DNA of 64,000 nucleotides from a gamma proteobacterium symbiont of Ctena orbiculata (GCA_003058495.1 QBVC01000021.1:117837-181836); one strand, 5' to 3'; shown: positions 18,002 through 27,352, counted from the stretch's first letter. The notes: a model not told the origin generated them from the sequence alone. Made by a program: numbers and translations.

Positions 18002-19003
18002 TCAGTTGTTCGACCAGGGCGTATCGAGCTGCTTTCTCTCCCAGGCGAGGGAGGACCTGGCGATTATCGACAGGTCATCGTAGCGGGGAGTCCAGCCCAG
18101 CACGTCACGCACCTTCTCGGCGCCTGCAACCAGCTCCGGCGGGTCTCCGGCGCGCCGTTCCGCTTCGATAATATTCAATGGCGCGCCATTTGCGTTCTCC
18201 ACCGACTGCAGCAGTTCCCGCACCGAGTAGCCGTGACCGTAACCGCAGTTGAGGGTGGTCGATTCCCCGCCACCCTTCAGGTAGTCCAGGGCTTTCACAT
18301 GGGCGTGGGCAAGGTCTTCCACATGGATATAGTCGCGAACCCCGGTACCGTCCCTTGTCGGGTAGTCGGTGCCGAAGATATAGACAGCCTCCCGCTTGCC
18401 GACGGCGGCCTCGCAGGCCACCTTGGTCAACAGGGTCGCCTTCGGCGTCGACTGGCCGATGCGGCTTTCGAGGTCGCACCCGGCGACATTGAAGTAGCGC
18501 AGGGCGACATAGCGCATATCGCTGGCGGCGGCGAGATCGCGCAGCATCATTTCCGACATCAGCTTGGAGGTGCCGTAGGGATTGATCGGTTTGGTGGGCG
18601 CATCCTCAAAGGCGATACCCGAATCGGGAATGCCGTATACCGCCGCGGTGGATGAGAAGACGAAATGCTTGACCCCGGCCTCGGCACAGCATGCCAACAG
18701 GTTTCTGGTGTTGCAGGTGTTGTTTGCGTAATACTTGAGTGGATTCTCCACCGATTCGGGAACGATCGTATGGGCGGCGAAATGGATCACCGTGTCGATC
18801 TCGTAGTCATTCAATAGGCGGCGCACCAGATCGGGATCACCGGTATCGCCGACAATGAGATCGCCGTGGAGCACGGCCTGGCGGAAACCGGTGGAGAGAT
18901 TGTCGAGGGTGACCAGCCTCTCCCCCGCCTCGCCCATCTGACGTGCGGTGTGGCTGCCTATATAACCCGCACCGCCGGTGACGAGAATCCCTTTTTGTGA
19001 CAT
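18002..19003 (-). CDS. galE: UDP-glucose 4-epimerase
   Basis: NAD-dependent short-chain dehydrogenase/reductase that interconverts UDP-glucose and UDP-galactose for polysaccharide synthesis. The 333-residue protein starts with the Rossmann motif TGGAGYIGSHT, carries SSTAAVYG near 122-129 and the catalytic YxxxK (YGTSK), and ends with the WxPRYDD block. Its length is typical for GalE. It lies between tatD (75 bp upstream) and uppP (17 bp downstream) on the minus strand. UDP-N-acetyl sugar epimerisation is an alternative activity that cannot be excluded from sequence alone. Confidence 0.93.
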   Translation of the reverse strand: MSQKGILVTGGAGYIGSHTARQMGEAGERLVTLDNLSTGFRQAVLHGDLIVGDTGDPDLVRRLLNDYEIDTVIHFAAHTIVPESVENPLKYYANNTCNTRNLLACCAEAGVKHFVFSSTAAVYGIPDSGIAFEDAPTKPINPYGTSKLMSEMMLRDLAAASDMRYVALRYFNVAGCDLESRIGQSTPKATLLTKVACEAAVGKREAVYIFGTDYPTRDGTGVRDYIHVEDLAHAHVKALDYLKGGGESTTLNCGYGHGYSVRELLQSVENANGAPLNIIEAERRAGDPPELVAGAEKVRDVLGWTPRYDDLSIIARSSLAWERKQLDTPWSNN

Positions 19004-19078
19004 GTCAGGCTCTCCTTCTCAGGTATGGATGATCGAATCAAAAAACGAGGCACATGATAGCGGGGGTTGGCGCCCGAG

Positions 19079-19879
19079 TCATGCTCTGATTGGTGACAAC
19101 CGGTCCTGGATTTTAAACAGCCGCCGGGTGTTGGCTGCCGTCTGCGCTGCGATCAGCTCGGGTGCCTGATCACGCAATCGGGCCAGGGTCTCGAGGACCT
19201 CTGGCAGAAAGGCGGGTTCGTTGCGTTGCCCCCGGTGACGGCTGCCGGGCTGGTCGGGTGAGTCGGTTTCCAGGAGGATGGCATCCAGCGGCAGGGATTT
19301 GACCAGTCGATGCAGTCGCTTCGCCCGTTCATAGGTGATCGGGCCGCCGAAGCTGAGATAGAACCCCATATCGATCAGCCTGCGCGCCTGCTGCTCACTG
19401 CCCGCATAGCTGTGCAGCATGCCGCCGATGCCCGGATAGCGGCGCAGGGTGTTGATGACCTCTTCCACCGAACGTCGTGCATGGATGATTACCGGCAGTG
19501 CGTGGTCCACCGCGATCCGCAGTTGAGCTTCGAAGTAGTGCTGCTGTCGTTCCGGTTTTGGGTCATCGATGTAGAAATCGAGGCCGCATTCACCGATCGC
19601 TATGGGGTGTTCATCGGCGACCCACGCCCGTAACGCCTGCAGATCCTCCTCGCGGTGATCGTCGAGATACATCGGGTGCAGGCCGTAGCTGGGGTGGAGT
19701 CCGCCGCTCTCTTCGCATAACTGCCTGATTCGCGGCCACCAGGCCGCCTTGACGGCGGGAATGATCTGCTCGACGACCCCGGCGTCATGGGCCCGGGCCA
19801 GGGCCTGCGCACGGTCGGCCTCGAAGCTGGCATCGTCGAAGTGGCTGTGGGCGTCGATCAGCCGCGGGTGAACACCCAT
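19079..19879 (-). CDS. TatD-family metal-dependent hydrolase
   Basis: A 266-residue TIM-barrel hydrolase of the TatD DNase family. Metal ligands are visible in LIDAHSHFDD near the N-terminus, in IGECGLDFY near 96-104, in IHARRS and in LHSYAGSEQQ. LLETDSPD near the C-terminal third supplies the last Asp. Family members act as 3'-5' DNases or RNases linked to repair and turnover. The start overlaps the end of yaaA by 22 bp, so translational coupling is likely. Of the TatD paralogues, it looks closer to the YjjV-like group than to TatD proper, but I cannot separate them with certainty. Confidence 0.9.
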   Translation of the reverse strand: MGVHPRLIDAHSHFDDASFEADRAQALARAHDAGVVEQIIPAVKAAWWPRIRQLCEESGGLHPSYGLHPMYLDDHREEDLQALRAWVADEHPIAIGECGLDFYIDDPKPERQQHYFEAQLRIAVDHALPVIIHARRSVEEVINTLRRYPGIGGMLHSYAGSEQQARRLIDMGFYLSFGGPITYERAKRLHRLVKSLPLDAILLETDSPDQPGSRHRGQRNEPAFLPEVLETLARLRDQAPELIAAQTAANTRRLFKIQDRLSPIRA

Positions 19880-20625
19880 TGGTCTTCCCCGGAGAGTCGC
19901 TTGCTGTAGCGGTAGCCGTCACTGTTGAACTGCTGAATCTCCTCCGGGTGGCGCAGGCGGTTGTCGATGATGAAACGGCTCATCAGGCCCCGCGCCCGTT
20001 TCGCGAATACCCCGATCATGCGGTAGCCGCCGTTCTTCCTCTCCTTGAACTGGGGGGTGATGATCCGCCCCTCGATCAGCCTCGGTTTGATCGACTTGAA
20101 ATATTCACCGGAGGCGAGATTGATAAGCACATCGTCTCCCTGGGCCTTGAGATCCCTGTTGATGGCCCGGGTGATCTGCTCGCCCCAGAAGGCGTAGAGA
20201 TCCCCGCCCCTCTCATTGGGCAGCTTTGTCCCCATCTCCAGGCGATAGGGCTGCATCAGGTCGAGGGGACGCAACACCCCGTACAGCCCGGAGAGAATAC
20301 GCAGGTGCTGCTGGGCGAATTCGAATCCCTTTTTGCTCAGGGTCTCGGCATCGAGCCCGCTGTAGACATCGCCCTTCATCGCCAGTGCCGCCTGCTTGGC
20401 GTTGTTCAGGGTGAAGGGCGTCTTCCAGCTGTGGTAGCGGTCGAAGTTGAGTTCCGACAACTTCATGCTCAGTTTCATCAATTCAGCGAGATCCATGGCG
20501 GAGTAGTCGCGCAGGATATTGACCAATTGCCGCGACTGTTTGAGAAACGCGGGCTTGGTATGGATTGAGGTGACCGGCGGTGTCTCGTAATCGAGGGTTT
20601 TGGCTGGAGAAATCGTAAGCAACAT
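19858..20625 (-). CDS. yaaA: Peroxide-stress protein YaaA (DUF328)
   Basis: A 255-residue cytoplasmic protein of the UPF0246/YaaA family. In E. coli it lowers free iron during hydrogen peroxide stress and binds DNA with a helix-hairpin-helix-like fold. Diagnostic blocks are MLLTISPAKTLDYE at the start, QLRILSGLYGVLRPLDLMQPYRLEMG in the middle (split here as QHLRILSGLYGVL and LRPLDLMQPYRLEMG), INLASGEYFKSI and the C-terminal FKERKNGGYR block. It is the first gene of the yaaA-tatD-galE-uppP run on the minus strand, and tatD begins inside its end. Confidence 0.93.
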   Translation of the reverse strand: MLLTISPAKTLDYETPPVTSIHTKPAFLKQSRQLVNILRDYSAMDLAELMKLSMKLSELNFDRYHSWKTPFTLNNAKQAALAMKGDVYSGLDAETLSKKGFEFAQQHLRILSGLYGVLRPLDLMQPYRLEMGTKLPNERGGDLYAFWGEQITRAINRDLKAQGDDVLINLASGEYFKSIKPRLIEGRIITPQFKERKNGGYRMIGVFAKRARGLMSRFIIDNRLRHPEEIQQFNSDGYRYSKRLSGEDQWVFTRG

Positions 20626-20850
20626 CTAATTCCACTGCCTGCTTGATGGTTGGTATTTTCAATGATCGCCAGTGTGAGGATTAAATACAACCGTTGCCTG
20701 CTCAGGGATAAAGCGCCGCATATCCTTACTTGGCGCGGTGGCTGCGCAGATCCCCTCAAGCTTGGTGCCATTTATGCTAGGCTTGTAGTCCTTCCGGCCT
20801 TGCCGATCAAGACTGGATAAACCATCAGACGATAAAAGGCCGTCAGCCAG

Positions 20851-21138
20851 ATGTCCGAGGATATATTTCAGCGCCTGTTGCCGCTGGTTCGTGAGCTGCA
20901 TGCGGAAACGGCGACCCTGGCTGCGCAGGAGAGCGAGCTGCAGCTCTGGTATAACAGGGGCTATGCGGACGGCATGATCGAGGCTATGCGCTCACTGGGA
21001 TTCAGCCAAAGACTGGATGCCGCCGGTCTGGCGGTTGACGGTTCACTGATCAGCGGTCAGGAGTTTCTTCCCTGGGGGAAGGCCTACCTGCATGGCTTTG
21101 AAATGGGCGAGAGAGAGACTGCAGAGGCACTGACATGA
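20851..21138 (+). CDS. Small conserved-looking protein coupled to xthA
   Basis: A 95-residue soluble protein with no signal peptide or membrane segment. The middle contains [19 protein letters not shown] and the end [19 protein letters not shown], two similar Gly-(Y/F)-x-x-G-containing helices (RGYADGM and LHGFEMGE). This internal similarity suggests a small helical repeat. Its TGA overlaps the xthA start in an ATGA quartet, so the two are translationally coupled, hinting at a role linked to DNA repair or simply shared expression. No family was recognised. The start is supported by AAGG upstream. Confidence 0.72.
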   Translation: MSEDIFQRLLPLVRELHAETATLAAQESELQLWYNRGYADGMIEAMRSLGFSQRLDAAGLAVDGSLISGQEFLPWGKAYLHGFEMGERETAEALT

Positions 21139-21950
21139 GAGTCGTTTCATTCAATACCAACGGTATACGTACCCGCGAACACCAACTGAGCCGGCTCAAG
21201 GCCGTCTATGATCCGGATATCATCGGCATCCAGGAGACCAAGGTGCAGGATCCGGACTTTCCCCTTGAAATGATCGACCGGCTCGGTTACCGGGCGCAGT
21301 ATCACGGCCAAAAGACACACTATGGCGTGGCCCTGCTCTCCAGGGATGAGCCATTGGCCGTTGCAAAGGGCTTTCCGGAGGAGGACGGGGACGCCCAGCG
21401 CAGACTGATTGTCGGTCGCTACCGCTCACCCCAGGGTCGGCCGCTGAGCGTCATCAATGGCTACTTTCCCCAGGGGGAGAACCGCTCCCATGAAGTGAAA
21501 TTCCCGGCCAAGCGTCGCTTCTATGCCGATCTGCTTAACTATCTGCAGCAGGCATACGATCCTGGGGAGGCGATTTTGGTGATCGGCGATATGAATGTTG
21601 CCCCCCTCGACGCCGATATCGGAATTGGCGAAGAGAATGCGAAACGCTGGTTGAAGACAGGCAAATGCAGTTTTCTCCCGGAGGAGCGCGAATGGCTCGA
21701 GGCGCTGCAGGGCTGGGGATTGCATGACACGTTTCGTACCCTCAAACCGGATGCCGGCGATCTCTTCAGCTGGTTCGACTACCGCAGCCGGGGATTCGAG
21801 CGCCAACCCAAGAGAGGGCTGCGGATCGACCTGGTGTTGGCCTCGGCCCCGCTGATCGAGCGCTGCACCGATGTGGGTATCGCCTATGACCTGAGGTCGA
21901 TGGAGAAACCCTCGGACCACTGCCCCGTCTGGGCCGACTTCGACTTCTGA
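21135..21950 (+). CDS. xthA: Exodeoxyribonuclease III
   Basis: AP endonuclease and 3'-5' exonuclease of base-excision repair. The 271-residue EEP-fold enzyme shows FNTNGIRTR at the start (metal Asn), [10 protein letters not shown] with the catalytic Glu near 34, [13 protein letters not shown] near 153 with the Asp/Asn pair, and the terminal [12 protein letters not shown] with the catalytic His. Its length is typical of the ExoIII family. It overlaps the upstream 95-residue gene by four bases, and the Mut7-C gene begins 30 bp downstream, so these may form one operon. Confidence 0.95.
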   Translation: MRVVSFNTNGIRTREHQLSRLKAVYDPDIIGIQETKVQDPDFPLEMIDRLGYRAQYHGQKTHYGVALLSRDEPLAVAKGFPEEDGDAQRRLIVGRYRSPQGRPLSVINGYFPQGENRSHEVKFPAKRRFYADLLNYLQQAYDPGEAILVIGDMNVAPLDADIGIGEENAKRWLKTGKCSFLPEEREWLEALQGWGLHDTFRTLKPDAGDLFSWFDYRSRGFERQPKRGLRIDLVLASAPLIERCTDVGIAYDLRSMEKPSDHCPVWADFDF

Positions 21951-21980
21951 CGGCTCTCTTCCCCGATTCAGGTGAAATCG

Positions 21981-22733
21981 ATGCCAGAGGCCAGCCTGAG
22001 ATTTTACGAGGAGTTGAACGATTTTCTGCCGCTAAAGCTGCGCAAACGCAACTTTCGTTGCAGCTTTGTTCAAGGCGAGCCTGTCAGGCATGTGATCGAG
22101 GGTGTCGGTGTGCCCCATACGGAGGTGGAGGTGATATTGGTCAACGGTGAGTCGGTGGATTTCGACTATGCGCTGCAGGCGGATGATCGGGTCAGCATCT
22201 ATCCCGTTTTTGAGGCGCTGGATGTCACACCCCTGCTGCGTCTGCGCCCCAGGCCTTTGCGGTCGCTTCGCTTTGTCGCCGATGCCCACCTGGGAAAACT
22301 GGCCAGATACCTGCGCCTGCTCGGCTTCGATTGCCTCTTTTTCAACGATGCCGGCGACGCTAACCTGGTGCGCATCTCGAAAGACGAGGGGAGGGTGCTG
22401 CTGACTCGGGACCGAGGCCTGCTGATGCATCGCATCCTCAGCCATGGCTGTTTCATCCATGGCATCGAACCGAGGCGGCAGCTGCAGGAGCTGGTTCGAC
22501 GCCTGCAACTGGAAAATCTATGCAAACCCTTTACCCGCTGCATGGAGTGCAACGGCCTGTTGGCGGCAGCGGAGAAAAGACAGATCGAAGACGAATTGCC
22601 AGCCAATGTCAGGCAGCACTATGATGCGTTCTGGCGCTGCGATCACTGCGGTCGCATCTATTGGCAGGGGAGCCACTACCGGGAACTGCGGGCGTTCATC
22701 GAAGGCCTGTCCCCATCGCTTGGTAAACAGTAG
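21981..22733 (+). CDS. Mut7-C RNase domain protein with ubiquitin-like N-terminus
   Basis: A 250-residue protein. The first 80 or so residues look like a ubiquitin-like/ThiS-type fold (Mut7-C ubiquitin), ending in ADDRVSIYPVFEALDV. The rest is the Mut7-C domain, a PIN-like RNase fold: FVADAHLGKLARYLRLLG, then TRDRGLL with acidic residues of a likely active site, and two CxxC pairs of a zinc ribbon (CMEC near 189 and CDHC near 222). RNA cleavage is inferred from the family name and fold; few members have been studied. ATG 21981 follows AGGTGA and is preferred to GTG 21972. The next gene starts four bases after the stop. Confidence 0.85.
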   Translation: MPEASLRFYEELNDFLPLKLRKRNFRCSFVQGEPVRHVIEGVGVPHTEVEVILVNGESVDFDYALQADDRVSIYPVFEALDVTPLLRLRPRPLRSLRFVADAHLGKLARYLRLLGFDCLFFNDAGDANLVRISKDEGRVLLTRDRGLLMHRILSHGCFIHGIEPRRQLQELVRRLQLENLCKPFTRCMECNGLLAAAEKRQIEDELPANVRQHYDAFWRCDHCGRIYWQGSHYRELRAFIEGLSPSLGKQ

Positions 22734-22737
22734 CAAG

Positions 22738-23289
22738 ATGATGTCGATTCCAGCTTTTGTACTCATGATCGCCCTCGGCCTCGCAGCTCCGGCCGCTGTT
22801 GCGCAGTCGAGCGGCGACAGCTGCATGAAGCGGGTCTTCATTCACTATTGCCTGGGGGGCGGCATGACCCAGCTGTTGCAGCAGCGTCCCGCGAAGATGC
22901 AGCCGATCGTCAACGGCGAACGCAGCGGTGTGATCTACCGCGCCGGTCGTGACAAGGTCTACGTCATGGCCTTTCAGGATCGCATCTACAAGGTGCTGCA
23001 AAGCTATGACTCTCCCAGCCAGGTTGCCCTGCAGAGGCTGCAGCGCAGACTGGGTAACAAATACGGCAAGCCCCAGGACCTGAGCCATTTTCCAGGCACG
23101 ATGCGAAATCTGACGGCAAAGATCGGAGCCGTGCGCCGAGGGGAGGGTGAACTCTTATACCGATGGCAACCCCCCGGGGCGGCCTGGCGAGTCGAGCTGG
23201 CCTGGACGAGAAGGCTGGGAATCTCCCTTGCCTATCTGGCAAACGCCCTCGACCAGCAGCAACGGGAAGCGGCCGAATCTGGCCTTTGA
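22738..23289 (+). CDS. Small exported protein of unknown function
   Basis: About 183 residues. MMSIPAFVLMIALGLAAPAA then VAQ forms a signal peptide with likely cleavage after VAQ, so the product is periplasmic. Two cysteines early in the mature protein (DSCMKRVFIHYCLGG) probably form a disulfide. The remainder is basic and helical, with no catalytic motif recognised. An ORF that opens at 22444 lies inside the Mut7-C gene in another frame and is rejected as the start. The gene begins four bases after the Mut7-C stop, so co-transcription is likely. Confidence 0.7.
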   Translation: MMSIPAFVLMIALGLAAPAAVAQSSGDSCMKRVFIHYCLGGGMTQLLQQRPAKMQPIVNGERSGVIYRAGRDKVYVMAFQDRIYKVLQSYDSPSQVALQRLQRRLGNKYGKPQDLSHFPGTMRNLTAKIGAVRRGEGELLYRWQPPGAAWRVELAWTRRLGISLAYLANALDQQQREAAESGL

Positions 23290-23367
23290 CCCGGCCCCGA
23301 GTGTGATAGCGGACAAAAAATAGCAACTTGCCCGCTGGGCGGTGGAGTATTGAATGGATAAACCATA

Positions 23368-23373
23368 TATAAT
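23368..23373 (+). promoter_or_regulatory. Consensus -10 element upstream of lipoprotein gene
   Basis: TATAAT sits in an AT-rich stretch 31 bp before the lipoprotein start, followed by AAAAGGAGAGG as a strong ribosome site. No good -35 hexamer exists at 16-18 bp (GAGTAT at 17 bp); TTGAAT is only 12 bp away. This is a candidate promoter, possibly activator-dependent. Confidence 0.45.
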
Positions 23374-23403
23374 ATAGGGCTTAAAAGGAGAGGAATTAAG
23401 TTC

Positions 23404-24210
23404 ATGAAAAACTTATCAAATTGCTTGTCGGGCCTGGTTTTGTCACTGCTGTTGCTGCAGGGTTGCGGGGGCGGTGGAGGCGGAGATGGCGACGGATCCG
23501 GCATCACCGGCGATACCACCTATACCGGGCAGACTTCGGCGGCCATTATCGATTCCACGAATGCCAAGGATATCGCCTCGGGCTTGGCCTCCGGTGCCCA
23601 GCAGGCCGTGGTCTCCGATCTCCTCTCGGAGAGTGGAATCGACGCAAGCGATGAGGTCTGCGATGCCGGTGGCCGGGCTGATGCCAATACCAACGCTGAC
23701 GAGACCGAAGGCACCATAACCTTCACCAACTGCGCCATGAGCGATATGCAGGGTGGCACGATTGTGCTCGATGGCATCGTGGAGTTCAGCGTCAATACAG
23801 GCGCCGACACCCTAAGCATGGATTTCAATGTTACCGTCAGTTATCTCGGGGAATCCGAGACGATCAATCTCACCCTTGCCTGCAGCAACATCTCCACCGC
23901 TTCCCTGAGCTGTAGCATCAGATCCGATTTTGCCGGGATCGACGGCAGGGTCTATCGCATAGATGACATCACTGTCAGCGGCAGCGAGGCGTCCGGTTAT
24001 TATGTCAGCATGACCCTGTACGATCCCGATCACGGACGGGTCGATGTCACAACCAGCCAGCCCCTGACCTATGATTGTGCGAACGGCGTACCCGGCAGCG
24101 GCATGCTGACCCTCAACGGCGGCAGCGGCACATTCGCGCTGGTCAGTTTCGATAGCTGCAGCAGTTACACCGTTACCGTTGATGGTGTGGGCACCAGTTA
24201 CGACTGGTGA
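23404..24210 (+). CDS. Outer-membrane-type lipoprotein of unknown function
   Basis: A 268-residue lipoprotein. The signal peptide ends in LLLLQGC, a good lipobox, and the mature protein starts with a run of glycines and aspartates (CGGGGGGDGDGSG), a flexible tether typical of surface or periplasmic lipoproteins. The rest is Ser/Thr/Asp/Gly-rich and beta-strand-like, with cysteine pairs (ACSNISTASLSCSI; FTNCAMSD) suggesting disulfides. No catalytic residues were recognised. A strong AAAAGGAGAGG ribosome site precedes ATG 23404. An 11-bp hairpin separates it from the convergent mtaB gene. Confidence 0.8.
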   Translation: MKNLSNCLSGLVLSLLLLQGCGGGGGGDGDGSGITGDTTYTGQTSAAIIDSTNAKDIASGLASGAQQAVVSDLLSESGIDASDEVCDAGGRADANTNADETEGTITFTNCAMSDMQGGTIVLDGIVEFSVNTGADTLSMDFNVTVSYLGESETINLTLACSNISTASLSCSIRSDFAGIDGRVYRIDDITVSGSEASGYYVSMTLYDPDHGRVDVTTSQPLTYDCANGVPGSGMLTLNGGSGTFALVSFDSCSSYTVTVDGVGTSYDW

Positions 24211-24222
24211 GGATATACCACT

Positions 24223-24252
24223 GGCCGAACGCGTCTTCAGGCGCGTTCGGCC
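24223..24252. terminator. Bidirectional hairpin terminator candidate
   Basis: A perfect 11-bp stem (GGCCGAACGCG / CGCGTTCGGCC) with an 8-base loop lies between two convergent genes, the lipoprotein gene ending at 24210 and mtaB ending at 24268. There is no long T tract on either side, so it is a weak intrinsic terminator by rule, but position and stem strength support transcript ending. Confidence 0.6.
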
Positions 24253-24267
24253 TTGGCCGGCAGCGGC

Positions 24268-25569
24268 CTATTTCAATGGCGGGCCTGCGGTTGCGCCCAT
24301 GAACCTCCCCCGGAGCAGCAGCTCGTCTTCGTCGATAGCGCTTAACTCGACCGTAACGATGCGGTTCTTCAGATCAACGCCCTCCGCCCCTGTCACGTTG
24401 ACACGCAGGTAGTTTGGGCTATAGCCACCCCAACCCTTTTCATCGCTTCCTTCGATCAATACCGGCAGGGTACGGCCGACGAAGCGCTTCAGCAGCTTCC
24501 TTTTCAACGCCTGGTTCAGTCGATGCAGGCGTTGACTGCGCTGCCGCTTCAGCTCCCGGCTGACCGCCCCCGGCAGGCTGGCTGCCTTGGTGCCCTGGCG
24601 CGGTGAGTAGGCGAAGATATGGAGGTCGCCGAACTCGATCTCGCTGACAAAGTCGAGGGTCTGCTGCCACTCCTCCTCGGTTTCGCCGGGGAAGCCGACG
24701 ATGATGTCGCTGGTGATGTTGATCTCCGGGACCCGCTCCCTGGCCAGCGCCACCAGTCGCCGATATTCGTCGCTGCGACAGCGCCTTGCCATGCGTCTCA
24801 AGACGCTGTCCGAGCCGCTCTGCAGTGGCAGGTGGAGATGGGGCATGAAACGGCTGTTCTCGAACAGCGGCCAGAGCGCATCGGGCAGATCCCAGGGTTC
24901 GATGGATCCGATGCGCAATCTGGGGATGGCGGTTTCCTGCAGGATCCGCCGAATCAGTTCGGCGATGCTGGAACCGCGGTCGTCACCGTAACCCCCGATA
25001 TGGACCCCGGTCAGCACCGCTTCCTGTACCCCCTGGTGGTGGAGCCGGTTGATCTCGGCCACGATCTCCCCGACGGGGCGGCTGCGTTCGTCGCCCCGGG
25101 CCAGGGTGACGATGCAGAAGCTGCAGCGATAGCGGCAGCCGTCCTGGACCTTGATGAAGGCGCGCTGACGCCCGCGGGAGAAGAGACCGCTGGCATCCGG
25201 TTCGGTGGCGCTCTGGGGCATCACCCGGAGATCGAGTTCCTGTTCGACGATCTCCACCAGGCGCTCCTTCTCCCGGTTGCCCACCACCAGATCCACGCCC
25301 TCGATCTCCGCCGCGGCATCGGGATTCAGGGATGCATAGCAGCCGCTTACCACAAGACGGGCGTTGGGATTGAGGCGGCTGCTGCGATGCAGCAGCTTGC
25401 GCGATTTGCGCACCGCCTCCTCGGTGACGGCACAGCTGTTGACCACCAGCAGGTCGGCCTCTTCCGCCGCCCCGGTCATGCTGTGCCCCCGGGCCTGAAA
25501 ATCGCGGCTCCAGCTCTCCATCTCCGCTTCGTTGAGACGGCAGCCCAGTGTCTTTAGGTGTATTCGCAT
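24268..25569 (-). CDS. mtaB: tRNA t6A37 C2-methylthiotransferase
   Basis: Radical-SAM enzyme that converts t6A37 to ms2t6A37 in ANN-decoding tRNAs. The 433-residue protein begins MRIHLKTLGCRLNEAEME, the UPF0004 domain with its cluster-binding cysteines. It carries the radical-SAM CxxxCxxC as Cys145-Cys149-Cys152 and ends in a TRAM-like domain (GRTLPVLIEGSDEKGWGGYS onward). LGCRLNEAE together with YSPRQGTKAA marks the MtaB branch rather than MiaB or RimO. The start at 25569 is chosen over 25632 because AGGAG lies nine bases upstream and the family begins here. Confidence 0.92.
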   Translation of the reverse strand: MRIHLKTLGCRLNEAEMESWSRDFQARGHSMTGAAEEADLLVVNSCAVTEEAVRKSRKLLHRSSRLNPNARLVVSGCYASLNPDAAAEIEGVDLVVGNREKERLVEIVEQELDLRVMPQSATEPDASGLFSRGRQRAFIKVQDGCRYRCSFCIVTLARGDERSRPVGEIVAEINRLHHQGVQEAVLTGVHIGGYGDDRGSSIAELIRRILQETAIPRLRIGSIEPWDLPDALWPLFENSRFMPHLHLPLQSGSDSVLRRMARRCRSDEYRRLVALARERVPEINITSDIIVGFPGETEEEWQQTLDFVSEIEFGDLHIFAYSPRQGTKAASLPGAVSRELKRQRSQRLHRLNQALKRKLLKRFVGRTLPVLIEGSDEKGWGGYSPNYLRVNVTGAEGVDLKNRIVTVELSAIDEDELLLRGRFMGATAGPPLK

Positions 25570-25735
25570 CTGAGATCGCTCCTGGAGCGGGGTTCTGATC
25601 GGCCCGCGCCAGGGTTGGTAAACGGACGGCAAAGGTAATCCCTCTACCCCGCGGATGCAAGTAGGGACTCAAGTTTTGAGCCACTGGATGGGGTATAGTT
25701 ACAGGGCAATTGGATTCTTGAGAACAGGCCCTCGC

Positions 25736-27307
25736 ATGGAATGGTTCACCCAGGCCTCAGTGCCGCTGCAATTGATACTGATACTCGCCCTGGCCTGCCT
25801 GGTGCTGCTCGGCTGGGCGCTCTATTGGCTGGCACGACTGCTCGACACCCAGCAGCGCGACCAACGGGTCAGGCTGCACCATCAGCAGGTGTTGCTGGAG
25901 GCCCTGCACGAGCAGGAGCGCCGCTACGCCAAGGAGCAGAGCGATCTGCGCGAGCTGATGAGCGATCGCATCGCCCGGGGCGCACTGGCGCAGCAACGCC
26001 TGCTGCATGGTATGCAGCAGACCCAGCTGGAGCGTTCGGACAAGCTCTACCAGGGCATGGAACGGCGCTACGGCGAGATGCAGCAGACCCTCGCAGACGA
26101 GAGCGGGCGGCTGCGCCTGGATCTGCTGGAGCAGTTCGAGAACCTGAAGAAGACGGTCAGCGAAAGCCTGGGGGCGGGGAGACTGCAGCAGCAGGAGAAG
26201 CTGGGAGAGCTGCGCGAATCCCTGAGTCAGGCGCTGATGCGCCACCGCGAGGCCTTCGACGAACGCCAACTGGAGGCGATGCGCCAGCAGCATGAAACCC
26301 TGCAGTCCGGCATGGGCGAGGTGCGCAAGCAGGTGGCGGAGGCGCTGATCCAGCATGCCGACAACCTGGGGAAGAAGGTGGAGGGATTGACCCAGAGCAC
26401 CGACCAGCGCCTCAAGGAGATCAGCGGCCAGGTGGAGAAGCGCCTCAACGAGGGCTTCGAGAAGACCAGGGAGACCTTCAGCCAGGTGCTCACCCACCTC
26501 ACCCGCATCGACGAGGCGCAGAAGAAGATCACCGAACTCTCAACCAATGTGGTCAGCCTGCAGGAGGTGCTCGCGGACAAACGCTCCCGCGGCGCCTTCG
26601 GCGAGGTGCAGCTCTCGGCGCTGGTGCGCAACGTGATGCCGGAGAGCGGTTTCGCCCTGCAGCACACCCTGAGCAACGGGCGCCGCGCCGACTGTGTCCT
26701 GTTTCTCCCCGATCCCACCGGCAACGTGGTGATCGACGCCAAGTTTCCCCTGGAGTCCTACCAGCGCATGCTCGACGATCAGCTCCCCGAATCGGAGCGG
26801 CTCCAGGCGCAGCGGCAGTTCCGCGGCGATATCAAGAAACACATGGAGGATATCGCCTCCCGCTATATCATTCCCGGCGAAACCTCGGATGGCGCGGTGA
26901 TGTTCATCCCGGCGGAGGCGGTATTCGCCGAGATCCATGCCCACTTTCCCGACCTGGTGGAGGAGGCGTTCAGGAAACGGGTCTGGCTGGTCTCGCCGAC
27001 CACCATGATGGCGATCCTCACCACCGCCCGCGCGGTACTCAAGGACGCGGCCACCCGGGAACAGGTGCATATCATCCAGGACCACCTGCGCGCCCTCTCC
27101 AAGGACTTCGACCGCTTTCAGACCCGCATGGACAACCTGGCAAGGCATATCGGCCAGGCCCACCAGGATGTCAGCGACGTCAACATCTCCGCGCGCAAGA
27201 TCAGCAACCGTTTCGAGAAGATCGAGAAGGTCGAGCTCGACGAGGAAAAGGGTCCTGACCTACCCGTGTTTCGCAAGGCGGCATTGCCTGACGCAGAGGA
27301 TGAATAG
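25736..27307 (+). CDS. rmuC: DNA recombination protein RmuC
   Basis: A 523-residue protein: an N-terminal membrane helix ([20 protein letters not shown]), a long coiled coil (about 40-290, rich in Gln/Glu/Arg) and the C-terminal RmuC domain with endonuclease-like fold (SRGAFGEVQLSALVRNVMPE, then VVIDAKFPLESYQRM with the D-x-K core). In E. coli RmuC limits inversions between short inverted repeats and blocks some horizontal transfer. Its placement next to an inverted-repeat element at 27353-27576 is suggestive only. ATG 25736 is used because the membrane helix begins immediately after it. Confidence 0.93.
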   Translation: MEWFTQASVPLQLILILALACLVLLGWALYWLARLLDTQQRDQRVRLHHQQVLLEALHEQERRYAKEQSDLRELMSDRIARGALAQQRLLHGMQQTQLERSDKLYQGMERRYGEMQQTLADESGRLRLDLLEQFENLKKTVSESLGAGRLQQQEKLGELRESLSQALMRHREAFDERQLEAMRQQHETLQSGMGEVRKQVAEALIQHADNLGKKVEGLTQSTDQRLKEISGQVEKRLNEGFEKTRETFSQVLTHLTRIDEAQKKITELSTNVVSLQEVLADKRSRGAFGEVQLSALVRNVMPESGFALQHTLSNGRRADCVLFLPDPTGNVVIDAKFPLESYQRMLDDQLPESERLQAQRQFRGDIKKHMEDIASRYIIPGETSDGAVMFIPAEAVFAEIHAHFPDLVEEAFRKRVWLVSPTTMMAILTTARAVLKDAATREQVHIIQDHLRALSKDFDRFQTRMDNLARHIGQAHQDVSDVNISARKISNRFEKIEKVELDEEKGPDLPVFRKAALPDAEDE

Positions 27308-27352
27308 ATCTAGTTAAGATAATGAGGCCGCAAATATTCGTGAATGAATTTC

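Noticed and set aside
20659..20901. 80-codon minus-strand open frame upstream of yaaA
   Set aside because: It overlaps the well-supported small gene coupled to xthA, has no ribosome site I trust and no recognisable protein features.
22444..22737. Long N-terminal extension of the exported protein at 22738
   Set aside because: It would lie in another frame inside the Mut7-C gene, and the signal peptide begins at 22738.
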